This document shows, one piece after another, positions 15,533 through 24,900 of a stretch of DNA of 64,000 nt. Each line of letters begins with the position of its first letter. Position 1 is the first letter of the stretch. Position numbers and translations under genes: made by a program. Source of the DNA: Haematomicrobium sanguinis DSM 21259 (GTDB lineage Bacteria; Actinomycetota; Actinomycetes; Actinomycetales; Micrococcaceae); NCBI RefSeq assembly GCF_000688395.1, contig NZ_JIAG01000004.1:124001-188000 (forward strand), in the 5' to 3' direction. The notes below the pieces were generated by a model, which saw only the letters and a list, made by a program, of their open reading frames with translations, was not told the origin of the DNA and searched no databases.

Positions 15533-16906
15533 TCAGCCGATCATGCCCCAAATGAGGAGTGTTGCGGCGAAGACGATGCCGGAGACGATCATGGTGGCGA
15601 CGGTGTAGCCCAGGATGTCGCGCATTTTGAGGCCCGCGATCGCCAGTAGCGGGAGCGCCCAGAATGGCTGGATCATGTTGGTCCACTGATCGCCATAGGC
15701 AACGGCCATGATCGCGATGCTGGGGTCTACGCCGAGGCGGTTGGCGGCGTCCAGCATGATGGGAGCCTGCACCGCGAATTGGCCGCCGCCGGAAGGGACA
15801 AAAAAGTTGACGAGCCCGGCAGAAAGGAGCGCGAAGACGCCGAAGGTGACGGGGTTGGAGATGCTGACGAAGAAGTCGGAGAAGAGCGCGATAAGGCCGG
15901 TTCCGGTCATGATGCCTAAGATTCCGGCGTACAGCGGGAATTGCAGCAGGATCTCGCCGACGTTGCTTGCCGCGCCTTTGGTGAGGGCAATGAGTTCGAA
16001 GGGGCTTTTGACCAGGAGCAGGATGAGAGCGAGGAAGCTCCAGTTCACGATGTCGAGGGTGAGCGTGCCGCCGCTGGCAAAGTGAATGATGAGGTACGCC
16101 ACGAGCAGTAGCCCGAGAGCGAGCGTGAGAATGCGGCTCGCGTCGACGCGGTCGGCCGGTGTCTCGATGGTGTCTTTGCTGCCCGTATCCTCGGCGAGGT
16201 TGACCTGCAGCTCCTTGATGGTTGCGGTGTTGCGCGGTGCCATGAAGTAAACCAGCAGGCTGATCGCAATGATGGTGACGAGCGCCGCGATCATGTTGAT
16301 GGGAGAAAACGTGGTCTGGGTGATGGGGATGGTGGTGCCCAGTTGTTTGGCGATGAAGCTGTCGGGGGTTGCCGCGGTGAGCGGACCGGAGCCGGAGTAA
16401 CCCATGTGCCAGACCACGAAACCGGAGAACGCGGAAGCGACCAGTAGCGGAAAGTGCACGGGAATGCCTTTGGCCCGGAAGCTGGCCGCAATCTCCTTGG
16501 CGAGCAGTGCCCCGACCACGAGCCCGAGCCCCCAGGTAATCAGGCTGGCAATCGATGACACCACGACTACAAACACGTAAGCGCCACGTGCTGTTTTGGG
16601 CACAGCGGCGAGGCGTTGGAGCAACTTGCGGACAGGACCGGTGTTGGCGAGGATGTGCCCGAGGAGCAGAATCAGCGCCATTTGGGTGGTGAAGGCGAGG
16701 AGGCCGGAAAGCCCATCGCCCCAGCTTTGGATAATGAGAACCGGACCGGAGCCGGTCATGAAGAGCGCCGCAAGCGCCACAATAAATGTCAAAACGATTG
16801 CAAAGACTAGGGCACTGGGGATAAACCGTTCGACCAGGGTATTGACCGGTCGCATGACGCGCGCGAATCCGCGCTCGCTTACGTGTGTTTTGGACACCGT
16901 GTACAC
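15533..16906 (-). CDS. Short-chain fatty acid transporter, AtoE family
   Basis: This 457-residue membrane protein has about 11-12 hydrophobic segments. Family markers include RFIPSALVFAIVLTFIVALAALF near the N-terminus, the WGLGLVVGALLAKEIA helix, VASAFSGFVVWHMGYSGSGPLTAATP and the late FVPSGGGQFAVQAPI motif. AtoE proteins import short-chain fatty acids such as butyrate and acetoacetate. GTG at 16906 is used here, but GTG 16897 has a better-spaced GAGG and ATG 16855 is also possible. No acetoacetate-degradation genes are adjacent. It is transcribed away from the ABC exporter, with a family 2 repeat in the divergent gap. Confidence 0.92.
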   Translation of the reverse strand: MYTVSKTHVSERGFARVMRPVNTLVERFIPSALVFAIVLTFIVALAALFMTGSGPVLIIQSWGDGLSGLLAFTTQMALILLLGHILANTGPVRKLLQRLAAVPKTARGAYVFVVVVSSIASLITWGLGLVVGALLAKEIAASFRAKGIPVHFPLLVASAFSGFVVWHMGYSGSGPLTAATPDSFIAKQLGTTIPITQTTFSPINMIAALVTIIAISLLVYFMAPRNTATIKELQVNLAEDTGSKDTIETPADRVDASRILTLALGLLLVAYLIIHFASGGTLTLDIVNWSFLALILLLVKSPFELIALTKGAASNVGEILLQFPLYAGILGIMTGTGLIALFSDFFVSISNPVTFGVFALLSAGLVNFFVPSGGGQFAVQAPIMLDAANRLGVDPSIAIMAVAYGDQWTNMIQPFWALPLLAIAGLKMRDILGYTVATMIVSGIVFAATLLIWGMIG

Positions 16907-16988
16907 CTCATCGTGTGGAGATCCGTGGATGGTTTCGGACGCGCAGGACGGCGGAAGCGCCTCCGGAACTCATCCTAATTTGCACACT

Positions 16989-17058
16989 CAATATCGACTG
17001 TGCAGATAATGCACGCTTTAACGGCGTGTCGCGTGCGTGTTCTGCACAGTCGAATTGG
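16989..17058. repeat. Imperfect 28-nt inverted repeat (family 2, copy 2) in a divergent promoter gap
   Basis: Arms 16989-17016 and 17031-17058 pair as CAAT, then TCGACTGTGCAGA (13 bp perfect), a 4x4 internal loop and GCACGC (6 bp), with a 14-base loop. The words TCGACTGTG and TAATGC are shared with the element at 3001-3066. Genes diverge here, so this copy cannot be a simple shared terminator. The loop and right arm contain CGGCGTGTCGCG, also found in the stem at 9663-9722. Confidence 0.85.
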
Positions 17059-17161
17059 AGTGGGGTGGGAAATTGGCGGCCAAAAGTGGTAGCTAAAACC
17101 GGTTTAGTCGCCTAGGGTTAGATGAGTTGACACTTCTCAATGACTCTTGGGGTGGGCACCG

Positions 17162-19015
17162 GTGAAAAGCACGACGGCGAGTGGCTGGCTTACACGAGGC
17201 CGCGAAAGCTTGGCCGCGGGGTTGCGCATGTTGAAATTCCAGTGGACAGCCTCTCCTGTTGCTTTCGTGGTTTCACAAATCGGCAACATTCTCCGACAAG
17301 CGTTCCAGCGACTATTAGTGATCGCGACGGGCATCACCATTGACGGCCTCGTCCGTGCACCGGATAGCGGGCCCGGCGCCTTTACGCTGGGAATCATACT
17401 GATAGCCGTGGTGCTCTTTATCGATCCCGTGACAAAACAGCTTTCCGAAATTGCCGTCCAGAAGCTCAAGACCAATACCACTACCCTGTCCAATGTCTCA
17501 CTTGCCGAACTGGCGTTGGCGGACCCCACGCTTCACGCCATCAGCGAGCCGCAGCGGTCCGCCAAGTGGAAGCGGCTCAACACCAAACTCAACGACTGGA
17601 TGTGGCTCTACTGGAGCGACGCAAACCTGGACAACCTTGCAACGCGATTCGGCGCTCTGCTCTCCTTCGCCATTGTCGCCACCTGGAACATTTGGATCGC
17701 ACTGCTCCTATCCCTAGGGCACATCATTTCCTCGCGCGTAGCGGGAAGCTGGAACGACCTCGTCTTTCAAGAATTCGACGCCGCCCCCGGATCGGACCTG
17801 TACCGAGCCGAGTTCCTGCGCAAAAAGCTGATGAACGCCGAGAACGCGAAGGAGGTGCGGCTGTTCGGCTGGACGCCGTGGTTCTTGGCGGACTTTCGCC
17901 GTCTTTGGGAGAACTCGCTCGCCAACATCTGGCCATCCCGCAAACAGATGTCCAAGCGCGCCTTGGCTTCCGGCGCGATCCAAATCCTTACCCACAGCGT
18001 CGCCGTTGCCGTGCTCATTCTTAACATCCGAGACGGGATCGTTTCTGCGGGCCAGGTCCTTACCATTTTCGGAACCCTCGCCTCCTTGGGCGGACTTGGA
18101 TACTTGGGCTTTCCACAAACGGTGGCAAAGTCTAACGCCGAAATCGTGACCGACCTTGTTAGCGAGCGCACGGAAGCGGGTCTAGATCCAGTGGCACGCG
18201 TCCGGGATCTCAAAACGGAGGCGGGCATTAGCCGTCGAAGCGTAACAGCTACCAAGCCCGTCAACGTCACTATCCGTAATCTCACTTTTGGATATCCGGG
18301 CCGTGCGCCCATCTTTCACAACCTCAACCTGGACATCCCGGCGGGCCAATCGGTCGCGATCGTCGGCGTCAACGGTGCCGGGAAATCCACGCTCATTAAG
18401 CTTCTATGCGGGCTCTACTTACCGACATCCGGCTCCATCTCGCTCAACGGAAAGGCACCGCTGGACGCCCGAGGTGATATCGCCGTCGTATTTCAAGAAT
18501 TTGAACACTATCACCGCACGCTCGCGGAAAATATTGCCGTGGGCGCCTTTGGCGCCGAGGTGCCGCAGGAGGTCCTCGACCGGGTGCTCGAGCAAGCGCG
18601 CGGCACCGGCCTGCTCACCGAAGAGCGCGGCTGGGACACCATGTTGAGCGCAGAGTATGACGGCGGTACCGACCTTTCCGGCGGACAGTGGCAGCGAGTA
18701 GCGCTCGCCAGGGCATTCACCTCGCTCGCGTCGGGTGCGGGGTTGCTCATCCTGGACGAGCCGACCTCCGCACTGGATGTGCGGGCGGAAAAGGAGCTGT
18801 TTGACGATTTTCTCTCGGTCACCAAGGGGGCGACCACCATCCTGGTCACGCACCGGCTCGCCGCCGTGCGACGCGCGGAACGCATCATTGTGATTGAGGA
18901 CGGACGCGTTGTCGCGGACGCCTCGCATGAGGAACATATGCGTAATGGCGGGCTCTATGCAGACATGTTTCGATTGCAGGCCTCCCGTTATGTCGATGCG
19001 GAGGAGGCACAGTGA
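17162..19015 (+). CDS. ABC exporter half-transporter (permease-ATPase), subunit 1
   Basis: This 617-residue fused permease-ATPase has an N-terminal transmembrane domain (about residues 30-330). The ATPase has Walker A VGVNGAGKST, Q-loop VVFQEFEHYHRTL, signature DLSGGQWQRVALARA, Walker B LLILDEPTSALD and H-loop LVTHRLAAVRR. GTG at 17162 has GGGGTGG seven bases upstream and is preferred to TTG 17147. Stop and next start overlap (GTGA), so it pairs with the next gene as a heterodimeric exporter. A 10-bp palindrome AAACCGGTTT at 17096-17105 upstream may be an operator. The substrate is unknown. Confidence 0.93.
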   Translation: MKSTTASGWLTRGRESLAAGLRMLKFQWTASPVAFVVSQIGNILRQAFQRLLVIATGITIDGLVRAPDSGPGAFTLGIILIAVVLFIDPVTKQLSEIAVQKLKTNTTTLSNVSLAELALADPTLHAISEPQRSAKWKRLNTKLNDWMWLYWSDANLDNLATRFGALLSFAIVATWNIWIALLLSLGHIISSRVAGSWNDLVFQEFDAAPGSDLYRAEFLRKKLMNAENAKEVRLFGWTPWFLADFRRLWENSLANIWPSRKQMSKRALASGAIQILTHSVAVAVLILNIRDGIVSAGQVLTIFGTLASLGGLGYLGFPQTVAKSNAEIVTDLVSERTEAGLDPVARVRDLKTEAGISRRSVTATKPVNVTIRNLTFGYPGRAPIFHNLNLDIPAGQSVAIVGVNGAGKSTLIKLLCGLYLPTSGSISLNGKAPLDARGDIAVVFQEFEHYHRTLAENIAVGAFGAEVPQEVLDRVLEQARGTGLLTEERGWDTMLSAEYDGGTDLSGGQWQRVALARAFTSLASGAGLLILDEPTSALDVRAEKELFDDFLSVTKGATTILVTHRLAAVRRAERIIVIEDGRVVADASHEEHMRNGGLYADMFRLQASRYVDAEEAQ

Positions 19016-20790
19016 AGACCTTGCGCAACCTCTGGTTCCTCGGCAAAATCTCCTGGAAAGCGAACCCCTGGGCCACCATCCTCGCGATCATTTCGTTGCC
19101 GGTCTCTCTCCTTGGTTCACTGCAGAGTGTGGCAGTGGGCATGCTTGTTGCCGGGGCGCTGTCGGTTAATGTCACCCTGATGGTGGTTTCGGGAGCGATC
19201 CTGGTGTTTTCCATGTGCGCAGGCCCCGTGCTGGAGTTGTTGCGCGCCGAGGCGATGACCAAGCAGCGTGAACGGCTCGCGCTGGAATTTGATGAGCGGG
19301 TTGGCAAGCTGTACGGATCTCTTCCGACGATTAACCACCTAGTCGATAAGGAACTGCTCGACAAGGTGGAAAACCTGCGGACAAATCAGTCCGCGCTGGG
19401 GCAGGCATGGATCAGCGTGATTGGCGGACTGCAGTCGATTGTGACGGTGGTCGGTGTGCTCGTGGTCGCATTTTCGATTGACTGGCGCCTCTCCCTGATC
19501 GCCCTGGCATCCACCATCAATCTCGTGGGACCGATCTTTTTCAAGCGGTGGGATGATAAGGCGGACAAGCTCTCCGCCCCGGCGGGCCGGGCAACCCGGC
19601 ATCTGATGGACCTGTCCACCGACGTTCGGCACGGCGCCGAACTCCGAGTGTTCGACATGCGGCCGGACATCATGCGCAGGCTCTTCCGGCATTCGCGTGA
19701 ACGCGCCATCCCCCGGTACCACGCACAGCTCAAGCGGGGCGCATTTGCAACCATCGAGGCGATCATCATCGGCGTTGTCGCGATTTGGGTGTTGTACTCG
19801 ATGGGGCAGGACGTCATCGGTGGGAAGCTTGGGGTTCCGCAAATGGCGGCGGCGCTGGCGCTTCTGACCCAATTGACCTGGCTCGCCGGACAGGCCGGCT
19901 GGATGATCGCGTTCTTTGTGCGGTCCTTGCAGATCGTGAACTTCTACATGGTGCTAGAGGACTACGCCGAGGACGTGCGCAGTGCCCACTCGGGCACTCG
20001 GGCGGCGCCGTCGACGCTGCAAACCGGCATCGACCTGCGCGGCGTGAACTTCACCTATCCCGGTGCGGACTCCCCCACTCTAAAGGACGTCAATCTGTCC
20101 CTTCCCGCGGGCGCCGTGGTTGCCGTGGTCGGAGAAAACGGCTCCGGCAAAACCACCCTGGTGAACACCGTGGTGGGGCTCTACAACCGGGACGCGGATG
20201 ACGTGTTCATCGACGGGGTTCCTGCCAGTGAATTCAACGTCGAGTCACTGCGCGAGGCAATGACCGGATCTTTCCAGGATCACGCGAGGTTGGAGTTTGC
20301 GGCCAAGGATGAAATTGGGTCCGGGCATTTACAGACCAGGGAGAACTTAGTGGCAGTGGGCACGGCCGCTGATCGAGCCGGTGCTACCACAGTGTTAGAG
20401 TCCCTCCCCTCGGGCGCAGAGACCCAGCTCGGCACCCAGTGGCCAAACGGGCAGGACCTGTCCGGCGGACAGTGGCAACGCCTGTCCCTGGCCCGCGGTT
20501 TTATGCGCACCACCCCGCTGGTCACCATCTTGGACGAGCCAACCTCCGCTCTCGACGCCTCCGCAGAACATGACCTCTTTGACCGTTACATCCGCGCGGC
20601 CAATGACTCCCGCGCCCGCGGCGGCATCACCATCTTGGTCACACACCGCTTCTCTACCGTGCGCCAAGCGGACCTCGTGGTGGTCATGCGCGGCGGCGAG
20701 GTGTTTGAGGTCGGCACCCATGCTGAGCTCATGGCCAAGAACGGCTATTACGCAGAAATGTATGAGCTCCAAGCCGGCGGCTACCGCTAG
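19012..20790 (+). CDS. ABC exporter half-transporter (permease-ATPase), subunit 2
   Basis: This 592-residue partner of the preceding gene starts at GTG with GGAGGAGG upstream and a 4-base overlap. The transmembrane domain spans about residues 15-310. The ATPase has Walker A VGENGSGKTT, a Q-loop in TGSFQDHARLEF, signature DLSGGQWQRLSLARG, Walker B LVTILDEPTSALD and H-loop LVTHRFSTVRQ. Both subunits keep apparently intact ATP sites, so the pair is not obviously asymmetric. It terminates into the family 1 hairpin at 20799 and converges on lsr2. Confidence 0.93.
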   Translation: MKTLRNLWFLGKISWKANPWATILAIISLPVSLLGSLQSVAVGMLVAGALSVNVTLMVVSGAILVFSMCAGPVLELLRAEAMTKQRERLALEFDERVGKLYGSLPTINHLVDKELLDKVENLRTNQSALGQAWISVIGGLQSIVTVVGVLVVAFSIDWRLSLIALASTINLVGPIFFKRWDDKADKLSAPAGRATRHLMDLSTDVRHGAELRVFDMRPDIMRRLFRHSRERAIPRYHAQLKRGAFATIEAIIIGVVAIWVLYSMGQDVIGGKLGVPQMAAALALLTQLTWLAGQAGWMIAFFVRSLQIVNFYMVLEDYAEDVRSAHSGTRAAPSTLQTGIDLRGVNFTYPGADSPTLKDVNLSLPAGAVVAVVGENGSGKTTLVNTVVGLYNRDADDVFIDGVPASEFNVESLREAMTGSFQDHARLEFAAKDEIGSGHLQTRENLVAVGTAADRAGATTVLESLPSGAETQLGTQWPNGQDLSGGQWQRLSLARGFMRTTPLVTILDEPTSALDASAEHDLFDRYIRAANDSRARGGITILVTHRFSTVRQADLVVVMRGGEVFEVGTHAELMAKNGYYAEMYELQAGGYR

Positions 20791-20798
20791 CTTTAACG

Positions 20799-20870
20799 CG
20801 TTTCACATCCCCGTACCGCATCCGCATCCCCTTATACGGGGATGAAAATGCGGTACGGGGATGTGAAACG
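20799..20870. repeat. Family 1 structured repeat, copy C (perfect stem)
   Basis: Arms 20799-20820 and 20849-20870 are perfect 22-bp complements around a 28-base loop. The loop contains a second hairpin, CATCCCC-TTATAC-GGGGATG. CATCC occurs at 20806 and 20825, and GGATG at 20840 and 20859, that is at offsets 0, +19, +34 and +53. It sits in the convergent gap between the ABC exporter and lsr2. Confidence 0.96.
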
Positions 20871-20885
20871 GGGAGAGGGTACGCG

Positions 20886-21239
20886 CTAGGCGTTGTTGGA
20901 CTTAGCCTTGCGGTACGCCTCAATAATGTCCGCGCGAATACGGCCGCGCTCATTCACCGGGTAGCCATTTTCTTTGGCCCATTCGCGAATGATTGCCGTC
21001 TCGCGGTTGCGCTGCGCAGCTGCGGCAGAGCCGGGCGTACGCGGACGACCGACACGGCTGCTCACCTTACGCGCAACCTCAACATACGGTTCTAACAGTT
21101 TCCGAAACTTATCTGCGTTTGCCGTTGACAGGTCAATCTCGTATTGATTGCCCGCCAGTCCAAACTGGACGGTTTCATCGGCGTCGCCGCCGTTAAAGTC
21201 ATCCACCAGGACGACATTAATTTTTTGTGCCATTCCCAT
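20886..21239 (-). CDS. lsr2: Lsr2, nucleoid-associated xenogeneic silencer
   Basis: Lsr2 bridges AT-rich DNA and silences foreign genes in actinobacteria. The N-terminal oligomerisation domain reads INVVLVDDFNGGDADETVQFGLAGNQYEIDL. A basic linker with GRPRTPG follows. The DNA-binding C-terminus REWAKENGYPVNERGRIRADIIEAY carries the AT-hook-like RGR. ATG at 21239 gives MGMAQ; ATG at 21233 gives the canonical MAQ start, and the AAGGGG upstream can serve either. The length of 117 residues is standard. It has its own likely promoter and is not simply the tail of the lysS operon. Confidence 0.96.
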   Translation of the reverse strand: MGMAQKINVVLVDDFNGGDADETVQFGLAGNQYEIDLSTANADKFRKLLEPYVEVARKVSSRVGRPRTPGSAAAAQRNRETAIIREWAKENGYPVNERGRIRADIIEAYRKAKSNNA

Positions 21240-21246
21240 GCACCCC

Positions 21247-21312
21247 TTTAGTAGGCAGAATTCAGTGAAGTGCTACTAAAACAGTATGTCGCAAGAAATC
21301 CGTCCTGGTCAA
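21247..21312 (-). promoter_or_regulatory. lsr2 promoter with TTTAGTAG inverted repeat
   Basis: On the minus strand TTGACC (21312-21307) and CATACT (21288-21283) are 18 bases apart, predicting a start near 21276. An 8-bp inverted repeat, TTTAGTAG (21247-21254) and CTACTAAA (21273-21280), spans the predicted start and the leader. An operator or a 5'-UTR hairpin are both possible. Confidence 0.45.
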
Positions 21313-21322
21313 AAGAATTCTT

Positions 21323-21502
21323 CTAATTGGGATCGATTTTGCCCTCGGCGATCAGCTTGGCGCGCACTTCGGCTTCCGCTTTCGCCTGTGCGCGCCGCTC
21401 CGATTTGTCGGCATTGAATATGGCACGCAGGGCTAGGTAGAAAACAAAGCCAACGACAGTCGAGGGGAGCAATACCCACAACACGTCAATTACTGGTTGC
21501 AT
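21323..21502 (-). CDS. Small membrane protein coupled to lysS
   Basis: This 59-residue ORF begins ATG at 21502, overlapping the lysS stop as TAATG, and ends TAG at 21323. The translation starts MQPVIDVLWVLLPSTVVGFV, continues with FYLALRAIFNADKS and ends with a charged helix and AEGKIDPN. One N-terminal transmembrane helix (about residues 5-27) is followed by an Arg/Lys/Ala/Glu-rich amphipathic tail of about 30 residues. The overlap, the clean membrane-plus-helix design and codon use like its neighbours support a real gene. The function is unknown. Confidence 0.8.
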   Translation of the reverse strand: MQPVIDVLWVLLPSTVVGFVFYLALRAIFNADKSERRAQAKAEAEVRAKLIAEGKIDPN

Positions 21503-23016
21503 TATTTGTCCTTCGGCGCTTCTGGCTTCAGCATGGGAAACAGTATGGACTCGCGGATCCCCGCGGACGTGAAGAGCATGACGAGGCGGTCGATTCCCAG
21601 GCCGATCCCGCCCATCGGCGGCGCGCCAAATTCCAGCGCCCGCAAGAAATCTTCATCCAACTGCATGGCCTCGGCATCCCCGCCGGCGGCACGCAAAGAC
21701 TGCTCGGTCAGTCGTTCGCGTTGGATCACCGGATCAATGAGTTCGGAGAACGCAGTCCCGCGCTCCATACCGCCAATGATGAGATCCCACGCTTCAATCA
21801 GCCCGGGTTCGCTGCGATGCGGACGTGCCAGCGGTTGTGCAGACGGCGGGTAGTCATAAACAAAGGTCGGTTGCAAGAGCTTTGGCTCCACGATTTCACC
21901 AAAGAGCTCTACCACGAGCTTTTCCGCGTCCCACGCAGGATCCACCTTGACCTGGAACTTCTCCGCAATTTCGCGCAACTGCGCTGCCGGGGTTTCGGGC
22001 GTTACCTCCACACCCACGGCCTCGGAGAGGCCCGGATACACTCCCAGCCAGCGCCATTCGCCATCCAGGTCAATGATCCCCGCTTCGGTCTCGATCTGGC
22101 GGCTACCCACCAGATCCGCCGCGCTCAGAATGATTTCTTTCATTCGCTCCGCCATCACAAACTGATCGGCGTACGCTTCATAACACTCGAGCATGGTGAA
22201 TTCGGGGCTGTGCGTGGAATCAACGCCCTCATTACGGAATATACGGCCAATCTCATATACCCGGTCAATTCCACCGACCACCGCGCGCTTGAGATACAGT
22301 TCCAGCGCGATTCGAAGCGTCATGCGCTGATCAAATGCATTGACGTGCGTCTCAAAGGGCCGGGCAGCCGCGCCACCGTGAATCAATTGCAAAATGGGTG
22401 TCTCTACCTCGACATAGCCATATTTGTGCAATGTGTCCCGGACGGATTGGGTAATTGCGGCGCGGGTTCGGACCATTTCGCGGGCTTCTTCACGGACCAT
22501 GAGGTCGACGTAGCGCTGCCGAATCCGGTTTTCGTCGCTGAGATCGGCGTGCAAAACGGGCAACGGGCGCAACGCCTTGGACGCCATTTCCCACTTGTCT
22601 GCCATGACCGAGAGCTCGCCGCGCTTAGAGCTAATCACCCGGCCGGACACGAAAACGTGGTCGCCCAAATCGACGAGCGCCTTCCAATCGGCCAAGGATT
22701 CTTCACCGACCACGGCCTGGGACAGCATGACCTGCAGCCGCGCTCCGCTACCCTCTTGCAAAGTGGCGAACGCCAGCTTGCCGGAGTTACGCATAAACAC
22801 GATGCGCCCCGCGACACCCACCACGGTTTCGGTCTCTTCGCCGGGCTCAAGATCGGGGAATTCAAAACGCACCTCCGCCAGGGTGTGCGTGCGCGGGACC
22901 CCAACCGGGTACGCCTCGCGTCCACGCTCCAAAAGAGCCGCGCGCTTGGCTTTGCGCACCTCTACCTGGTCATGGGTATCGATCGGGGACTCGGCTTCAG
23001 GGGATTTGGTCGTCAC
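21502..23016 (-). CDS. lysS: Lysyl-tRNA synthetase, class II
   Basis: LysRS charges tRNA-Lys. An N-terminal OB-fold (about residues 45-140, with VVGVAGRIVFMRNSGKLAFATLQ) precedes the class II core. Motif 2 is visible around YEIGRIFRNEGVDSTHSPEFTMLE, and motif 3 is GIGLGIDRLVMLFTS. GTG at 23016 gives about 504 residues; an upstream ATG at 23055 would add 13 residues without family support. It is separated from panC by about 65 bases and couples to the small membrane protein downstream. Confidence 0.96.
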   Translation of the reverse strand: MTTKSPEAESPIDTHDQVEVRKAKRAALLERGREAYPVGVPRTHTLAEVRFEFPDLEPGEETETVVGVAGRIVFMRNSGKLAFATLQEGSGARLQVMLSQAVVGEESLADWKALVDLGDHVFVSGRVISSKRGELSVMADKWEMASKALRPLPVLHADLSDENRIRQRYVDLMVREEAREMVRTRAAITQSVRDTLHKYGYVEVETPILQLIHGGAAARPFETHVNAFDQRMTLRIALELYLKRAVVGGIDRVYEIGRIFRNEGVDSTHSPEFTMLECYEAYADQFVMAERMKEIILSAADLVGSRQIETEAGIIDLDGEWRWLGVYPGLSEAVGVEVTPETPAAQLREIAEKFQVKVDPAWDAEKLVVELFGEIVEPKLLQPTFVYDYPPSAQPLARPHRSEPGLIEAWDLIIGGMERGTAFSELIDPVIQRERLTEQSLRAAGGDAEAMQLDEDFLRALEFGAPPMGGIGLGIDRLVMLFTSAGIRESILFPMLKPEAPKDK

Positions 23017-23080
23017 GGGCGTTAATTCTACGTTCTCGCCCCGTCGCGCCCACAATCGCGCACCGCAAAATACAGACAGT

Positions 23081-24019
23081 TCACAGGATCACGTTGTCAA
23101 TCAGCCGAACCGAACCCACCCTTGCCGCCACCACGAGCAACCGTTCCGCGGATTCCGCGTCCACCCGCTCCGCATTGCCCGCCTCGCCAACCGGGGCGAG
23201 AGTCAGCGCGTCCACCAACTCCAAGTAATCCAATTCCACCCCGGGCGCCGCCGCCAACTGCTCGCGCAGGCCGCCCACATCAAGCGGCTCCCCTGCCTCA
23301 ACCCGGCGCCGAGCCTCGCGCAGAGTCGCCGAAAGCGCAAGCGCATTCTCGCGATCCTGCGCATCCAAGAACCGATTCCGCGAAGACATCGCCAGCCCAT
23401 CGGATTCACGCACGGTGGGCACCGGCACAATATCGACCGGAAAGTTCAGCTCACGCACCATCAGCCGAATCAACGCCAACTGTTGCGCATCCTTCTGCCC
23501 AAAAAACGCCTTGTACCCCACGGGTTCGGCAACCCCGCCAAACGGCGGCGCTCCCAGATGCAAGAGCTTCGTCACCACGGTCAGCACCCCGTCGAAGTGC
23601 CCAGGCCGCGATGCGCCCTCCAACACGGACGCAAGCGGACCCGCCTGCACACTCACCGCAGGCAGCCCGTTGGGGTACACCTCCTCGACGGACGGCGCGA
23701 ACACCACATCCACGCCAGCCTCCCCCAACAACCGCAGGTCCTCATCCAGCGTCTTGGGATACCGTTCCAAATCCGTGGGATCGCCAAACTGTAGCGGGTT
23801 CACAAAAATCGTCGCGACCACCACATCGCACTGCTCACGCGCCGCGCGCATGAGCGCGACGTGACCGGCGTGCAGGGCTCCCATGGTCGGCACCAGTCCC
23901 AGCGTCAGCTGATGTCCGACGGCGTTGCCCACCTGCCTGCCTCGGGCCGCCAAGAGCTGGTGCTTGGCAGCAGTAAATTCGGCAACTGTGGTGGTCAGCA
24001 AGGGTTCAGTTCTCGTCAC
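23081..24019 (-). CDS. panC: Pantothenate synthetase
   Basis: PanC joins pantoate and beta-alanine with ATP to make pantothenate for CoA. The HIGH-like motif is [68 protein letters not shown] and the KMSKS-like MSSRNRFLD follow in the usual order. The length is 312 residues. The start overlaps the end of the DUF2520 gene by 14 bases. Close linkage with a DUF2520 protein is common in actinobacteria, where that neighbour may be related to pantoate metabolism, though this is not established. Confidence 0.96.
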   Translation of the reverse strand: MTRTEPLLTTTVAEFTAAKHQLLAARGRQVGNAVGHQLTLGLVPTMGALHAGHVALMRAAREQCDVVVATIFVNPLQFGDPTDLERYPKTLDEDLRLLGEAGVDVVFAPSVEEVYPNGLPAVSVQAGPLASVLEGASRPGHFDGVLTVVTKLLHLGAPPFGGVAEPVGYKAFFGQKDAQQLALIRLMVRELNFPVDIVPVPTVRESDGLAMSSRNRFLDAQDRENALALSATLREARRRVEAGEPLDVGGLREQLAAAPGVELDYLELVDALTLAPVGEAGNAERVDAESAERLLVVAARVGSVRLIDNVIL

Positions 24020-24899
24020 GCTTTAGTGCCTCTCGTAGGGATGTCGCGACCTCCGGGGAGAGCTTCCCGCGGCGCAGGGCGCGATCAATGGTGGCGCCAG
24101 AGAGGTGGCGGTAGCTTTCGGGGACATCAGTCGCCTCACCGCGGGCGGCTAGCTCGTCCAAGGCGCGCACATGTTCGCGAACCGTACTCACGTCCCCGCG
24201 CGCAACCGGTCCGGTGAGCGCCGACTCTCCCGTGCTCAGCGCATTGTCCAGTGTGGAGCGCAAGAGCGGGCCAAGCATTCGTGCCGGATCGCTGACACCG
24301 ATACTGCGCAACAGCGAGGCGGACTGGCCAACAAGAGTCACCAAATGATTGGACCCGTGGGCCAAGGCGGCGTGATAGATCGGGCGGTCTGCTTCGGCGA
24401 TGACCACCGGCTCGCCGCCCATCTCCACTGCGAGCGCCTGGGCGATCGGAAGCACCTCCAGTTCTCCGCTGACACCGAAAACCGTGTCGGTCAGGCGGGA
24501 CAGGTCAAGCTCGGTACCGGTGAACGTCATTGCCGGGTGAATAGCCACCGTCAACGCACCCTGGCTCGCTGCCGGTTCCAGTATTTTGGCGCCGTATCGA
24601 CCCGAGGTGTGCACCACGATTTGGCCCTCGTGCCAGGCACGAGCTCCGCTCAACGAGCCGATCAACGGCTCCAGTTGGTCATCGGGAACGGCGAGCAATA
24701 CCAGCTCTGAGCGGTCGACAACGGTCGCCAGGTCCGCCACGGGCACCCCTGGCAAGAGGTCGCGGACCCGGTCGCGGGACTCCTCGGACCGCGCCGTCGC
24801 CGCAATCACGGCGTGTCCGGCGGCACGTAACGCGGCGCCGAGAACGGCACCCACCTTTCCTGCACCCACGATCCCTACACCGAGGCGCACCGGTTCCAT
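24006..24899 (-). CDS. Rossmann-fold DUF2520 protein (putative dehydrogenase)
   Basis: This protein has about 297 residues. The N-terminal Rossmann domain has [25 protein letters not shown] (GxGxxG) and ends its fourth strand with [17 protein letters not shown] helical C-terminal DUF2520 domain follows, with the motif [32 protein letters not shown] at 24899 directly follows the upstream stop (TGAGATG) and removes an Arg-rich N-terminal extension. The fold resembles ketopantoate reductases and F420-dependent reductases. A role beside PanC in pantoate formation is attractive, but it rests only on context. Confidence 0.85.
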   Translation of the reverse strand: MEPVRLGVGIVGAGKVGAVLGAALRAAGHAVIAATARSEESRDRVRDLLPGVPVADLATVVDRSELVLLAVPDDQLEPLIGSLSGARAWHEGQIVVHTSGRYGAKILEPAASQGALTVAIHPAMTFTGTELDLSRLTDTVFGVSGELEVLPIAQALAVEMGGEPVVIAEADRPIYHAALAHGSNHLVTLVGQSASLLRSIGVSDPARMLGPLLRSTLDNALSTGESALTGPVARGDVSTVREHVRALDELAARGEATDVPESYRHLSGATIDRALRRGKLSPEVATSLREALKRDEN

Positions 24900-24900
24900 C

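Noticed and set aside
15533-20790. A biosynthetic or bacteriocin cluster around the ABC exporter and AtoE transporter
   Set aside because: No precursor peptide, modifying enzyme or synthase is nearby; the flanking genes are lsr2 and housekeeping functions.
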